Shown: piece by piece, positions 1-8,219 of the stretch
How positions within the stretch are numbered: the first letter of the stretch is position 1
Layout of the letters: the number at the start of each line of letters is the position of its first letter
Origin: Amoeboaphelidium occidentale
Taxonomy: Eukaryota; Aphelidiomycota; Aphelidea
Assembly (NCBI GenBank): GCA_023515795.1
Contig: JALGPX010000005.1
Span: 1-31,382 of the forward strand
Reading direction: 5' to 3'
DNA length: 31,382 nucleotides
Position numbers and translations under genes: made by a program
The notes under the pieces: model-generated
Told to the model about the DNA's origin: nothing
What the model saw: the letters and a program-made list of their open reading frames with translations, nothing else
Databases searched by the model: none

Positions 1-961
1 TGTCCATTCCTTTGGGTAAAGTCAAGGGCTGTGGTCTGAAAACATACGCAATTACAAGTCAGTAAGTCTCAGGTGCCATGGTTGCTAAGTGCACCAGGTG
101 ATAAGGATAAGTTGCAGATAACACCTGTAACAATATTCTGAGTAAAAACTTGACGCCATTTTCATTTGTGGAAGTCTTAATTTCCTTTCTATAACTACGT
201 AAAGATTCCTTCAATATCACGGCTTGATCATCTTGATCACGTTAAGTTCGAACGATATCTCTAGGAATAAGTTTAACTTGGTGTTAAGCATACTCTGTGC
301 CATAGGTAATTGCCGTTTTAGTAAAAAGTAATGCTATCCGATATTGTCACATGAAGAATTATGTGGTACTTTTTTTCATTCAAACTATTCACAATATTAG
401 GAATAGAACAAAGGTTCTTTTGATATTCGTGGAATAGAATAAAAGTGCCATTCTTATATTTATTCCTTTTCTCGGAGCCTTTCGGCCAATATCTGCTTGA
501 TTTTTTAATACTGATGTTTCAGCAGATTGATCGTTCATGTAACAACAATGAAAACTTAAGAAATTGCAAGAAGACTGTTTGAAGCATTTAAACATGATGA
601 AACCGATAATTAATTGATTTTTAAGCTTGAAATTTAAAAAGTGACACGTCATCACAAAGTGGGACACACGGACATTATTTTTATTCCAGTCCCTATGCTT
701 ATCAGCATCGCCTTTCGCTAAAGCTCCAGGCTCGCAATTATTTGAGTGAATCGGATGAATAAAGTTTTAGCTTTGCTGACATGTCTAAGTACACTCTTTG
801 GCCAAGTTTCGCAGATATCATTAAAACAAATTGTTTCTAGTTTTCCGGCATTTCGTACTTGGTATTAAGCAAGAGAATCTAGTTATATCCAGTTTGATTG
901 TCTCTGTTCTTAAATTACATGGTTCAATTTTTGAGTTCTGACTGCTGTTCTCATTCCAATC
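1..961. other. AT-rich region without recognisable gene
   Basis: No reading frame here has recognisable protein character. The longest one (389-667, minus strand) has low-complexity F/L/C/N/K composition and no motif. I see no tRNA, LTR or inverted terminal repeat. The last few hundred bases are presumably the promoter of the gene starting at 962, but I cannot point to a TATA box or other defined element. The region may be decayed transposon DNA, given the repeats downstream; that is inference. Confidence 0.5.
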
Positions 962-2731
962 ATGGATTTTAGTAGAATTACAGAATACGATCGGAAACTT
1001 GCTGCTCTTGATAATGAAATTGAGGATATCAAAAAAGGCATTAAAGAAGCTGAAGGAGAAGCAACGAAGTACCCAATGTTCAGTAAGGAGTGGAATTATT
1101 GGAATGATAAGGAGAAAAGGCTAAGCGCTGAAAGAAATAAACTTAGAGAAGAGAGGAAGCCATTAGTCGAAATCTTGCTTCTAAAAGAAAAGGAATTGGC
1201 TTTGAAAAAGGATTTGTCTGTAGTTGTCAATGGATTTCCGTTGCTTGGTCAAAGACAACTGTCAACAAGCAAGAGCGTTACAAGGACTCGATCGGTTTAT
1301 AATGTCCAAATTACGGCAACACAGGCTGAGTTCGGAATATTGGACGATTTGAAGCTAAACAAACTGAATGCCTCAACGATATCGAATCTTTGGAATACTG
1401 TCAGTCAACGTAGTGATAAAACACTGGGTCCTTGGAGTGGAGAAGATGGAATTCAAAAATTTGTCTACGATGCGCTCCGTGATTCTTTAGCAGTGGCTGG
1501 ATTAATTGATGACTTAAATGTGCACACAGAAACGACATTTTCGATATCTAGAATAATGGCTAAACACGAAGATAGAGTCGATGTTACAGCTTTGGTCAAT
1601 AATACTAAATCTATTGCCGGAGTATGCGAAGTGAAATTGCCTGGTTTCAACATGGACAAGATTGTCCAAACTGTAGATTACATGATTGACTTGAGGAATT
1701 ATTTTAACGTGCGTTTTGTGTTTGGAATCCTTTCTACTTACAACAAATGGCGCGTTCTTTGGTTCAGAGATACTGACGTTGCTGCTCAAGAAAAAGACAA
1801 ACAAAGATATGATTTGCTTTGTCATACAGGCACCGCAAATGATTATTCAATCTCCGACAAGGTTTCAGTGGTTATGACTCGAGTTTATGATCACAAAGAA
1901 CAGGCTCTTATTGAGTTATTGGCTAGCGTATTGTACAAACTTAATAAGACACCCATTTCGACCCCTGATAGGTTCGCAGAGTCCCACAAGAAATATGTAT
2001 TTGCTAGAAAAGAATCTTTTGTATACAAATCATTGCCTGATTCTTTGTTGGGTAAAGACTCTAAACCTTTTACATACAAAATGCCTGGCGCTGCATCCAG
2101 TTTCTTTATTCTTCAGTATTACCATCGTGGCGGTGATGGGAGAGTTGCTTTAGGCTGTTCATTGATGGGAAAACTTTGTGTTTTAAAGTTTTTGCTGAAG
2201 AAAGAGAATGAAAAAGAATTGTTGAAGGAGGAAGCTAAGCTGTGGGACTTGTTATGGGGTACAAAATGTCGTGTTGTTGAAATCGCTGAACGATTTGCTT
2301 TGTTAATGCCGTTTTGTTTTCATATCAGGATTCTTGGCGGTAGACCTGTGTTCTGCGGTATGTCAGCATGGAACAAGCGTCTTTGGTCTGGTCCGACGCC
2401 GGTATTGAAAGACAGCGAAGTTTCTGACTTTGATTTGGTAAACATGGAGCAGTTTAACAGATATCAACAATCTCCCGAGCAAGCAGCGGAAGAGGCACTG
2501 AAAACAATGATTAGCCATGGAAAAATGCATTCTGACTTGAAGTGGGAGCATGTGGCTTTGTGTCCAAAGTATTGTAAAGAGACTAATCAGTATGATCTTC
2601 ATCCTGTACTATTGGATTTGACCAGAATTAAACCTTTTGAGCCAATTAAAGAAGCAGATACAAGCAGGGTGATACAGGACAAAATTACTGAGTTGGAAAA
2701 TAAGCTGGAGGAGTATAATAAACTCTTTTGA
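962..2731 (+). CDS. Crinkler (CRN)-like protein: REase-type nuclease domain fused to a protein-kinase-like domain
   Basis: A 589-aa intronless protein starting at an ATG. Residues 1-85 are charged and probably coiled-coil, with no secretion signal. Residues about 160-275 look like a restriction-endonuclease-fold domain: an acidic start (GEDGIQKF), then RVDV near residue 205 and EVK near 223, the D...ExK arrangement of that superfamily. Residues about 370-565 look like a kinase: a GCSLMGKLCVLKF nucleotide-binding strand, an HSDLKWEHV catalytic loop near 522, and LLDLTRI near 553 in place of DFG. A short coiled coil ends the protein. This nuclease-plus-kinase layout is known from Crinkler-type effectors of oomycetes, chytrids and glomeromycete fungi, which have been proposed to derive from transposons and inter-genomic conflict systems. 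The classical LxLFLAK header is absent. Role (secreted effector, nuclear factor or selfish-element product) is unknown. It lies just upstream of a broken gypsy element. Confidence 0.7.
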   Translation: MDFSRITEYDRKLAALDNEIEDIKKGIKEAEGEATKYPMFSKEWNYWNDKEKRLSAERNKLREERKPLVEILLLKEKELALKKDLSVVVNGFPLLGQRQLSTSKSVTRTRSVYNVQITATQAEFGILDDLKLNKLNASTISNLWNTVSQRSDKTLGPWSGEDGIQKFVYDALRDSLAVAGLIDDLNVHTETTFSISRIMAKHEDRVDVTALVNNTKSIAGVCEVKLPGFNMDKIVQTVDYMIDLRNYFNVRFVFGILSTYNKWRVLWFRDTDVAAQEKDKQRYDLLCHTGTANDYSISDKVSVVMTRVYDHKEQALIELLASVLYKLNKTPISTPDRFAESHKKYVFARKESFVYKSLPDSLLGKDSKPFTYKMPGAASSFFILQYYHRGGDGRVALGCSLMGKLCVLKFLLKKENEKELLKEEAKLWDLLWGTKCRVVEIAERFALLMPFCFHIRILGGRPVFCGMSAWNKRLWSGPTPVLKDSEVSDFDLVNMEQFNRYQQSPEQAAEEALKTMISHGKMHSDLKWEHVALCPKYCKETNQYDLHPVLLDLTRIKPFEPIKEADTSRVIQDKITELENKLEEYNKLF

Positions 2732-2792
2732 GTTCTTTGTTTTACTGTCTAACGGATAATATTTAGACAACCTTCATTTTCATAATTGAAAC

Positions 2793-3032
2793 ATGCGCAA
2801 CGCTGGGATCTTCTCACATACACCCGACTCTAAGACGATTTTTAAAAATGATGACACTTCTGAGTCTCTGTCAAAAAGCTGCATGGAAATATTTGAAGCA
2901 GCTGGTATCCCATCAGAAGAAACGCAGAAAGGACTGTCTGTACTGCAAAAACTGTCCATAGAGTGCGAGGGAGCATTGCAAAGCGCGTTAAGAGACTACA
3001 AGAGATTATGGATGAAAAAGCAGTGCCATTAA
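2793..3032 (+). other. Small uncertain reading frame between CRN-like gene and gypsy fragment
   Basis: A 79-codon ATG-initiated frame with helical, charged composition (for example IFEAAGIPSEETQKGL) and no motif I recognise. Its last 12 or so codons run out of frame through the start of the reverse-transcriptase homology, so at least its 3' end is a chance read-through. It could be the remains of a gene or spacer cut by the truncation of the retroelement. It may not be expressed. Confidence 0.2.
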
Positions 3033-5365
3033 CTGCATTCAGCGCAGCCGGGAAGCAATGGGAGTTTCTCGTCATGCCAATGGGTATGTGTAACTCTCCA
3101 TCCACCTTCCAGAGATTTACAAAATCTATATTTGGGCAAGAGTTCGATCAATTCTTATTGATTTACTTCGGCGATTTTCTTGTGTTTAGTGAAACGCAGG
3201 AACAACACCTACATCACCTTGATAAAGTCCTGTCAAAGTTGAAACAATGCGGGTTCCTTCTGAAAGCTTCCAAATGTTCATTTGGATTAAAAGAAATCAT
3301 CTTTGTTGGGCACAAGATCAGTGCCGGTAAGCGATCTATTGACCCCGAGAAGATTCGATCAGTCCAAGATTTCCCTACTCCTCAAAATGCATCAGAAATC
3401 AGACAGTTTCACGGTTTGCTTCGTTGGGTGTCTGACCATCTTCCTAACTTGGCGTCGGACATTGAGCCGCTTCTTCGTTTGATACGAAAGAATACTCATT
3501 TCAGATGGACAAATACCGAACAAGCATCGTTTGAAAAGCTCAAATCCACTGTTGCTCGAAATATTGAGCTAACGCTTCCCGATCTGAATCTTGATTACAT
3601 TCTCCAAACGGATGCTTCTGACTTTGGTGTTGGGGCTGTGTTGAAACAAAAGCAAGGGGAGGCTGAAGTGATAGTTGCTTTTGCTTCACGCTCACTAAAC
3701 ACGGCCGAAAGAAACTATGCGGTTCACGACAAGGAAATGCTTGCCATTTTCTGGGCTCTTAAACACTATAGGGCGTATCTCGAGGGACGAAAGACAACGG
3801 TGCAGACGGATCATTCGTCTCTACAATACATGTCAACGCAACCCAACCTTTCTAGAAGACAAACTCGATGGATGGAGTTTCTAGGACAGTTTGATATCGA
3901 TATCGAATACATTCGCGGAACAACTAACTCCTTAGCGGATCTGATGAGCAGAAATCCGGACTTGAAGGCAGTCACAGTCATGGGTCCTGAAGGACCAGAT
4001 CCGTGTTTGAGAGAAGCCGAAGAGTTCTTGGAAGAAGATTGGCCTCTTCTTGTTCTTAAAGCTATCACAGAAGGGGTTGAAACAGTTCCCGAAAAGATGA
4101 AGAATTTCATTAAGAATGAAATGAGCAATTTCGAGTTGAGTCAAGAGTCCCACATTCTTTTTCGATTGACAGCTGAAGGCAAACGAGCGTTCATTCCTTT
4201 TACCATGCGGGCAAATCTTGTGGAGAAAGTCCACATAGGCAGCGGTCATTCAGGAGCCAATGAAGTCATAAGAAGAGTTGGAGAGAAAGCATGGTGGCCA
4301 TATTTCAAAAGAGACATAAAGTTGTGGCTGCAGACATGCGAACAATGTCAAGTCTTTGGAAATAGGTCGAACATCCCAAGGGTTCAACAGTTTGGAAATC
4401 AAGAGTTTGACAAACCATTATTTCGTTGGAATCTGGACTTCGTAGGGCGCATAAAGGAATCTGAAGATGGAAATAAGTGGATCATTACAGCCATTGACTC
4501 TTGTACTAGGTGGCCAATCGCCAAAGCCGTGAAGAACGCTACAGTGAAGGACGTAGCTGAGTTTCTCTACTATGAAATCGTCGTCAACTTTGGTTGTCCT
4601 GCCGAAATTCTCACCGATAGAGGATCCAACTTTATGGCATCAGTTACTGAACGGTACCTTGAGTTGCTGAGGGTAAAACACAAATGTACCTCTGCCTACC
4701 ACCCTCGCACGAACGGTAAAGTCGAGAACTTCAACGGTCTACTTACTAGAATTATAGCCAAATGCTGTGGCGCGGCTACTCACAAATGGGATAAGTTCTT
4801 ACCAGAAGCGTTGTTTCATTGTCGAACTCGTCTTCATCAAACGACAGGATTCTCCCCGTTCAAACTACTTTATGGAGTTGATGCTAGAATCCCAGGAGAC
4901 TCTTCCCCACCGTTTTGTCTTTCTGAGCAGAATCCGAAAGACTTAGCAGAAATAAGAGCGAAAGTTTTAGAAGACTTGAAGCTCTGGAGAGAGGCGGCGT
5001 ATGAGAGGACTAGACAAGATGCAACACAAAAAAAGTTATACTATGATAAGCTGGTTAAAGAAGATCCTCTGAAGAAAGATGAATGGGTCCTTCTATCCCG
5101 CCCTGCGAAGATCAAAGAGAAGTTCAAGCCTAATTGGATCGGACCGTACAAAATTGTTGAAGCGAAACCAAGTGGAGTCTACAAGTTAAGTGATCCCAAA
5201 GGAAACATAAAGCAAGACTTAGTTCATAGAGATCGTCTTAAGAGATGCCGAGTATCTGAAACTCCTACAGATTTTTGGAAAGATGCTAAACTTGAAGAGT
5301 ACGAAGACTTTACAGGGAGGGATCTTGAAGATGGGGAGGAAGTGAAAGATGTATCTTCAAGATAA
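2985..5365 (+). pseudogene. Ty3/gypsy element A: 5'-truncated pol (RT-RNase H-integrase)
   Basis: The open frame has no proper ATG at its left end. Homology begins inside the RT palm, near the LTAFSAAGKQWEF stretch, so gag, protease and the RT N-terminus are missing. In order: RT motif B (MPMGMCNSPSTFQRF); the RT active site, where the family's YxDD reads YFGD, losing the first Asp; RNase H with its acidic residues kept (LQTDAS, DKEML, TDHSSL, NSLADL); integrase H2C2 zinc finger (H-x4-H ... CEQC); the DDE core (WNLDF, LTDRGSNF, NGKVENF); and a GPY/F module (WIGPYKIVEAKPSGVYKL). The stop codon lies about 20 nt inside the 3' LTR. Loss of the 5' half and of a catalytic Asp makes it non-autonomous or dead. 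The long intact frame suggests the damage is recent. Confidence 0.85.
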
Positions 5366-5624
5366 CAGGACCTCCAAAACTAGTAGATCATTATGAAGAA
5401 TCCGGACGATCGCCAAGGAGTTACATCACGTGGATCGTCACATGGAGTGTCACATGGAGAATAGATCATTGGATAGAGCGGAGATTCAATCTTATAGATG
5501 TCACATCGTGATACCGCCGGAGGAATATAAAAGGCGGCCGATCTTCGCACTATTTCTGACAGAGCCGGTTAGATCTACACGTCTAGTCAATATAGTTCTA
5601 TTATAATCACCCGAAGAATTTTCA
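5343..5624 (+). repeat. 3' LTR of gypsy element A (inferred boundaries)
   Basis: The LTR is placed from internal signals. A purine tract (GAAGATGGGGAGGAAG, 5327-5342) directly precedes TGAAA at 5343, and TTTCA ends at 5624. These form a 5-bp TG...CA inverted terminal repeat around 282 bp. A TATA box lies inside, and the pol stop codon falls within the LTR, as is common in this group. The segment 5466-5624 recurs at 6435-6593. No 5' LTR is present in the window, so the left edge cannot be checked by LTR-LTR comparison. Confidence 0.55.
5526..5532 (+). promoter_or_regulatory. TATA box of LTR A
   Basis: TATAAAA followed by GG, in the interior of LTR A about 100 bp before its right end, as expected for the U3 promoter that would drive element A. 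The same motif is repeated in the partial copy near 6495-6501. Confidence 0.5.
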
Positions 5625-5628
5625 ACTG

Positions 5629-5811
5629 TGTTATAGTACAGAACAGATTTCAACGAAGGATTCAAGGAAGTGTGTTAATTAAGATGTTTTATTAACACGT
5701 TAAAGAAATCAATTGAGCATCATTGTTTGTTGTTGTTTCCATATCAATGAGATATCCCAAAACGGAAGGAGACCGCACGTGATAGTCCAATAGAGGTGTT
5801 GAATTATAACA
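5629..5811 (-). repeat. 183-bp LTR of element B, copy 1
   Basis: This 183-bp unit starts TGTTATAG and ends TTATAACA on the + strand, a 7-bp inverted terminal repeat. Its orientation is minus, because a polypurine tract (reads AGAGGGGGGATAG on the minus strand, 5812-5824) abuts it. Copy 1 differs from copies 2 and 3 at base 5747 (A rather than G). On its left are ACTG (5625-5628) and then LTR A. Confidence 0.8.
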
Positions 5812-5989
5812 CTATCCCCCCTCTGAAGACGCCTCGTCGTCTTCACCCAAAACGTCCTCAGATCTCAAAGTTCCATCATGAAAAAAGGAACGATTCTTCT
5901 CGACAGGTTCCAAACATGGTGCTAAATCACTTTGGTTAACAGTGCTATCAAACCGCTGTCCAGCAGGCGTCATCAACCAATATGTTCCA
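5812..5989 (-). pseudogene. C-terminal end of element B pol polyprotein plus polypurine tract (partial)
   Basis: A minus-strand frame of about 58 codons whose TAG stop (5812-5814) sits directly against the LTR. The stretch GTYWLMTPAGQRFDSTV followed by LAPC resembles the post-integrase GPY/F tail of Ty3/gypsy polyproteins, where a beta-rich YxL...G...V...LxP segment ends the protein. The acidic tail then overlaps a G-rich polypurine tract, the usual 3' end of such elements. The rest of pol is lost at the N at 5990. The assignment rests on layout (tail, PPT, LTR) more than on similarity. Confidence 0.6.
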
Positions 5990-5990
5990 N
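5990..5990. other. Assembly join (single N)
   Basis: A lone N at which the element B pol tail breaks off. No overlap between the two flanks is visible, unlike the joins at 7552 and 8090. The sequence from 5991 to 6156 is AT-rich with no gene that I can recognise. Confidence 0.8.
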
Positions 5991-6156
5991 AAACCATAAT
6001 TCGTTATTCCTAGTCACTCCAGAAGTGATCATAAACACGGGGTACGCAGCTGTAGCCGACGCGATTTAGTAAATGAATAAATTTAATGCGAAAAATGTAA
6101 TATTTCTCAGTAAAGGTCATTAGTGTTAAAAAGAATCTCGCTGCCAGATCTCAAAC

Positions 6157-6171
6157 AAAAAAATACAAAAA
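6157..6171 (-). terminator. RNA polymerase III terminator of the tRNA gene
   Basis: Read on the minus strand, a run of five T (6171-6167) begins one base after the discriminator base of the tRNA, and a second run of seven T (6163-6157) follows. Runs of four or more T terminate Pol III; the second is probably a back-up. Confidence 0.75.
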
Positions 6172-6172
6172 G

Positions 6173-6245
6173 TAGTCGAGGCAGGCTTCGATCCTGCAAC
6201 TTCAGGGTTATGAGCCCTGCGCGCTGCCTATTGCGCCACCCGACT
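6173..6245 (-). tRNA. Initiator tRNA-Met (CAT anticodon)
   Basis: The minus strand folds as an intronless 73-nt tRNA. The acceptor stem is AGTCGGG with CTCGACT, the D stem GCGC/GCGC, the anticodon stem CAGGG/CCCTG around the loop CTCATAA, and the T stem GCAGG/CCTGC. Initiator hallmarks are present: an A1-T72 first pair, three consecutive G-C pairs at the base of the anticodon stem, and A54 in a T loop reading ATCGAAG rather than TTC. Internal promoter boxes are recognisable (A box TGGCGCAATAGG; B box GGATCGAAGCC). A retroelement LTR begins 11 bp upstream of the 5' end. tRNAi-Met is also the usual primer for Ty-type reverse transcription. As a single-copy-like essential gene in a repeat region, it may have other copies elsewhere. 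Confidence 0.93.
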
Positions 6246-6256
6246 GAATACTTTAG

Positions 6257-6433
6257 TGTTATAGTACAGAACAGATTTCAACGAAGGATTCAAGGAAGTG
6301 TGTTAATTAAGATGTTTTATTAACACGTTAAAGAAATCAATTGAGCATCATTGTTTGTTGTTGTTTCCATATCGATGAGATATCCCAAAACGGAAGGAGA
6401 CCGCACGTGATAGTCCAATAGAGGTGTTGAATT
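6257..6433 (-). repeat. LTR of element B, copy 2 (cut by gap), 11 bp upstream of tRNAi-Met
   Basis: This copy begins exactly at TGTTATAG and matches copy 3 until it is cut at the N at 6434, six bases before the expected end. Its left flank is CTTTAG, running into the 5' end of the tRNA gene. The flanking TTAG (6253-6256) matches the TTAG immediately right of copy 3 (6781-6784), as expected for a 4-bp target-site duplication of a single insertion. Confidence 0.8.
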
Positions 6434-6434
6434 N
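6434..6434. other. Assembly join (single N), probably replacing the interior of element B
   Basis: A lone N between LTR copy 2 and a contig that starts inside LTR A. If copies 2 and 3 are the two LTRs of one element, most of that element's interior is missing from the assembly here. Confidence 0.7.
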
Positions 6435-6593
6435 TCATTGGATAGAGCGGAGATTCAATCTTATAGATGTCACATCGTGATACCGCCGGAGGAATATAAA
6501 AGGCGGCCGATCTTCGCACTATTTCTGACAGAGCCGGTTAGATCTACACGTCTAGTCAATATAGTTCTATTATAATCACCCGAAGAATTTTCA
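6435..6593 (+). repeat. Second copy of the right part of LTR A
   Basis: This is identical in layout to 5466-5624, including the TATA box and the TTTCA end, and is followed by the same ACTG. It starts at the contig edge. It is either the same locus assembled twice (haplotypes or a repeat branch) or a genuine second A-B junction. Confidence 0.7.
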
Positions 6594-6597
6594 ACTG

Positions 6598-6780
6598 TGT
6601 TATAGTACAGAACAGATTTCAACGAAGGATTCAAGGAAGTGTGTTAATTAAGATGTTTTATTAACACGTTAAAGAAATCAATTGAGCATCATTGTTTGTT
6701 GTTGTTTCCATATCGATGAGATATCCCAAAACGGAAGGAGACCGCACGTGATAGTCCAATAGAGGTGTTGAATTATAACA
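6598..6780 (-). repeat. LTR of element B, copy 3 (complete, 183 bp)
   Basis: A full-length copy, TGTTATAG to TTATAACA on the + strand, with TTAG directly on its right. In the element's own (minus) orientation this would be the 5' LTR and copy 2 the 3' LTR. The sequence on its left is ACTG and LTR A rather than a recognisable primer-binding site, so element A may have inserted just inside element B. Confidence 0.75.
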
Positions 6781-6784
6781 TTAG

Positions 6785-7221
6785 AATTGATTTTAGATGG
6801 GTTTATAAACACTACGGAAATTCTGCTTGTGCATAAATAATTACCTGAGCGTTTAAACAAGAATATAGAAAGATCTCTTGGCTGTTTTGAGCATATACGA
6901 CATGTTGCCATTATTTGGCTATCCGTGTCTTTAAATTTTGAATGCTACTATAAATAGGCTATTAATCCTGTGCATTTTTACCATGCTAATTTGCATCCTT
7001 TCCAACAAGCAGCTAACGTGTATATATAGCCTTAAATTCCTCTGCTCTCTTAAAGCGTTTTCGCTTCAAAGTTCTTCTCGTAATGCATACTCTGCTTTCA
7101 ATCATCCAATAAAACCGGACTGTCGAGCGGCCCAACAAAAAATTCACATTTGTTCACCACTTACCTTCTGGGGTAGCAGGCTCAAGAATCCTGCTGCTGT
7201 CTGGACTTATTTCGTATTGCA
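6785..7221. other. Sequence between LTR B and Fanzor relic; no gene recognised
   Basis: AT-rich DNA with no conserved reading frame. A 98-codon + strand frame (6938-7234) has no recognisable motif. At its right edge (7222-7257), in the same reading phase as the zinc-ribbon coding segment downstream, the + strand encodes LGDLGPDRKVFW, which faintly resembles a RuvC-I strand (hydrophobic-D-x-G-x-x-x-K). Four stop codons separate it from the zinc ribbon. This stretch may be the decayed N-terminal part of the nuclease gene. Confidence 0.3.
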
Positions 7222-7280
7222 CTCGGCGATTTAGGTCCGGATAGGAAAGTCTTTTGGCTTAGCCCCTGGACAATTTTTGC

Positions 7281-7823
7281 TTGGGCCACGCCCTACCTAT
7301 ATCTGTCTTTATGTCTGTAAACATCTGAACTGTAGTAAATGTGAACGCCTTTATCGCGCAGAGCTCCAGCTCAAGTGCCCACATTCTGCGAGCTGGAGTG
7401 CGAATGCACTTTCTTAAAGGGGGTATATCTGGCTCCATCAGAATCCTGCAAGTTGTGTTCATTCTGCTTACATGAGTTGAAACCGACTAAGTTTTGGGCG
7501 GTTAAAGTCTGTAATTTAGATTGCTTAACTGTTTGGAACAGGGACATTAACNTTGGGCCACGCCCTACCTATATCTGTCTTTATGTCTGTAAACATCTGA
7601 ATTGTAGTTAATGTGAACGCCTTTATCGCGCAGAGCTCCAGCTCAAGCGCCCACATGCTGCGAGCTGGAGTGCGAATGCGCTTTCTTAAAGGGGGTATAT
7701 CTGGCTCCATCAGAATCCTGCAAGTTGTGTTCATTCTGCTTACATGAGTTAAAACCGACTAAGTTTTGGGCGGTTAAAGTCTGCAATTTAGATTGCTTAA
7801 CTGTTTGGAACAGGGACATCAAC
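7281..7823 (+). repeat. Contig-end overlap 1: 7281-7551 repeated as 7553-7823 around N 7552
   Basis: The 271 bases before the N and the 271 after it align end to end without gaps, with eight mismatches by my count (about 97% identity). Left contig end equals right contig start exactly, which is the signature of two overlapping contigs placed side by side without merging. Biological tandem duplication is possible but less likely. Confidence 0.85.
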
Positions 7824-8219
7824 GCTGCACGAAATATCAGACACGTTTTCTTGGATTTGAATGCAAATGAAGGTAAAAGACCGCTTGCGTTCTCCAGGAA
7901 GAATCGTGCATGATGTTTCGTCAGCTAACTGCAAAATTTAATTGTTGGTTAAAGACAGGTGATTATGCCTGCATATTTACTTGTACAGTCTCCACCAGCG
8001 TAGCCGAGAAATCGTGCGATTCGTGTAACGCTCTTCTCAGTAAGATTTGGTTTTATTTGAACTAATCCTGTAGCGAAGGGCCAGTTATTNAATTTAGATT
8101 GCTTAACTGTTTGGAACAGGGACATCAACGCTGCACGAAATATCAGGCACGTTTTCTTGGATTTGAATGCAAACAAAGGTACAAGATCACTCGCGTTCTC
8201 CAGGAAGAATCGTGCATGA
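7345..8219 (+). pseudogene. Fanzor (TnpB-like RNA-guided nuclease) C-terminal relic, present in overlapping contig pieces
   Basis: The same C-terminal segment occurs in three contig pieces: 7345-7551 (cut by N), 7617-7913 (most complete) and 8091-8219. The translation has a Cys cluster, CKLCSFC, about 20 residues of spacer, then VCNLDC and LTVWNRDINAARNIRHVF. A zinc ribbon running directly into WNRDxNAARNI is the hallmark of the RuvC-III region of Fanzor and IS607-type TnpB proteins, where the Asp is catalytic. It ends about 20 residues later (LAFSRKNRA). The second Cys pair is CxxxC rather than the usual CxxC. Upstream, only about 40 residues are open before stop codons, so RuvC-I and II and the N-terminal domain are missing or decayed. 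It lies tail to tail with GPN3. Identification is by motif; no search was run. Confidence 0.75.

Noticed and set aside
389..667. 92-codon minus-strand frame in the left region
   Set aside because: Low-complexity composition, no motif, no supporting neighbour; probably chance in AT-rich DNA.
6173..6245. Elongator tRNA-Met
   Set aside because: A1-T72, three G-C pairs in the anticodon stem and A54 in the T loop fit the initiator instead.
6594..6597. Primer-binding site next to LTR B complementary to tRNAi-Met
   Set aside because: The sequence after the LTR in element orientation does not match the complement of the tRNA 3' end; element A sequence begins there.
7259..7734. Minus-strand frames of 67-69 codons repeated across the 7552 join
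   Set aside because: They are antisense to the Fanzor zinc-ribbon segment and repeat only because the contig ends repeat.
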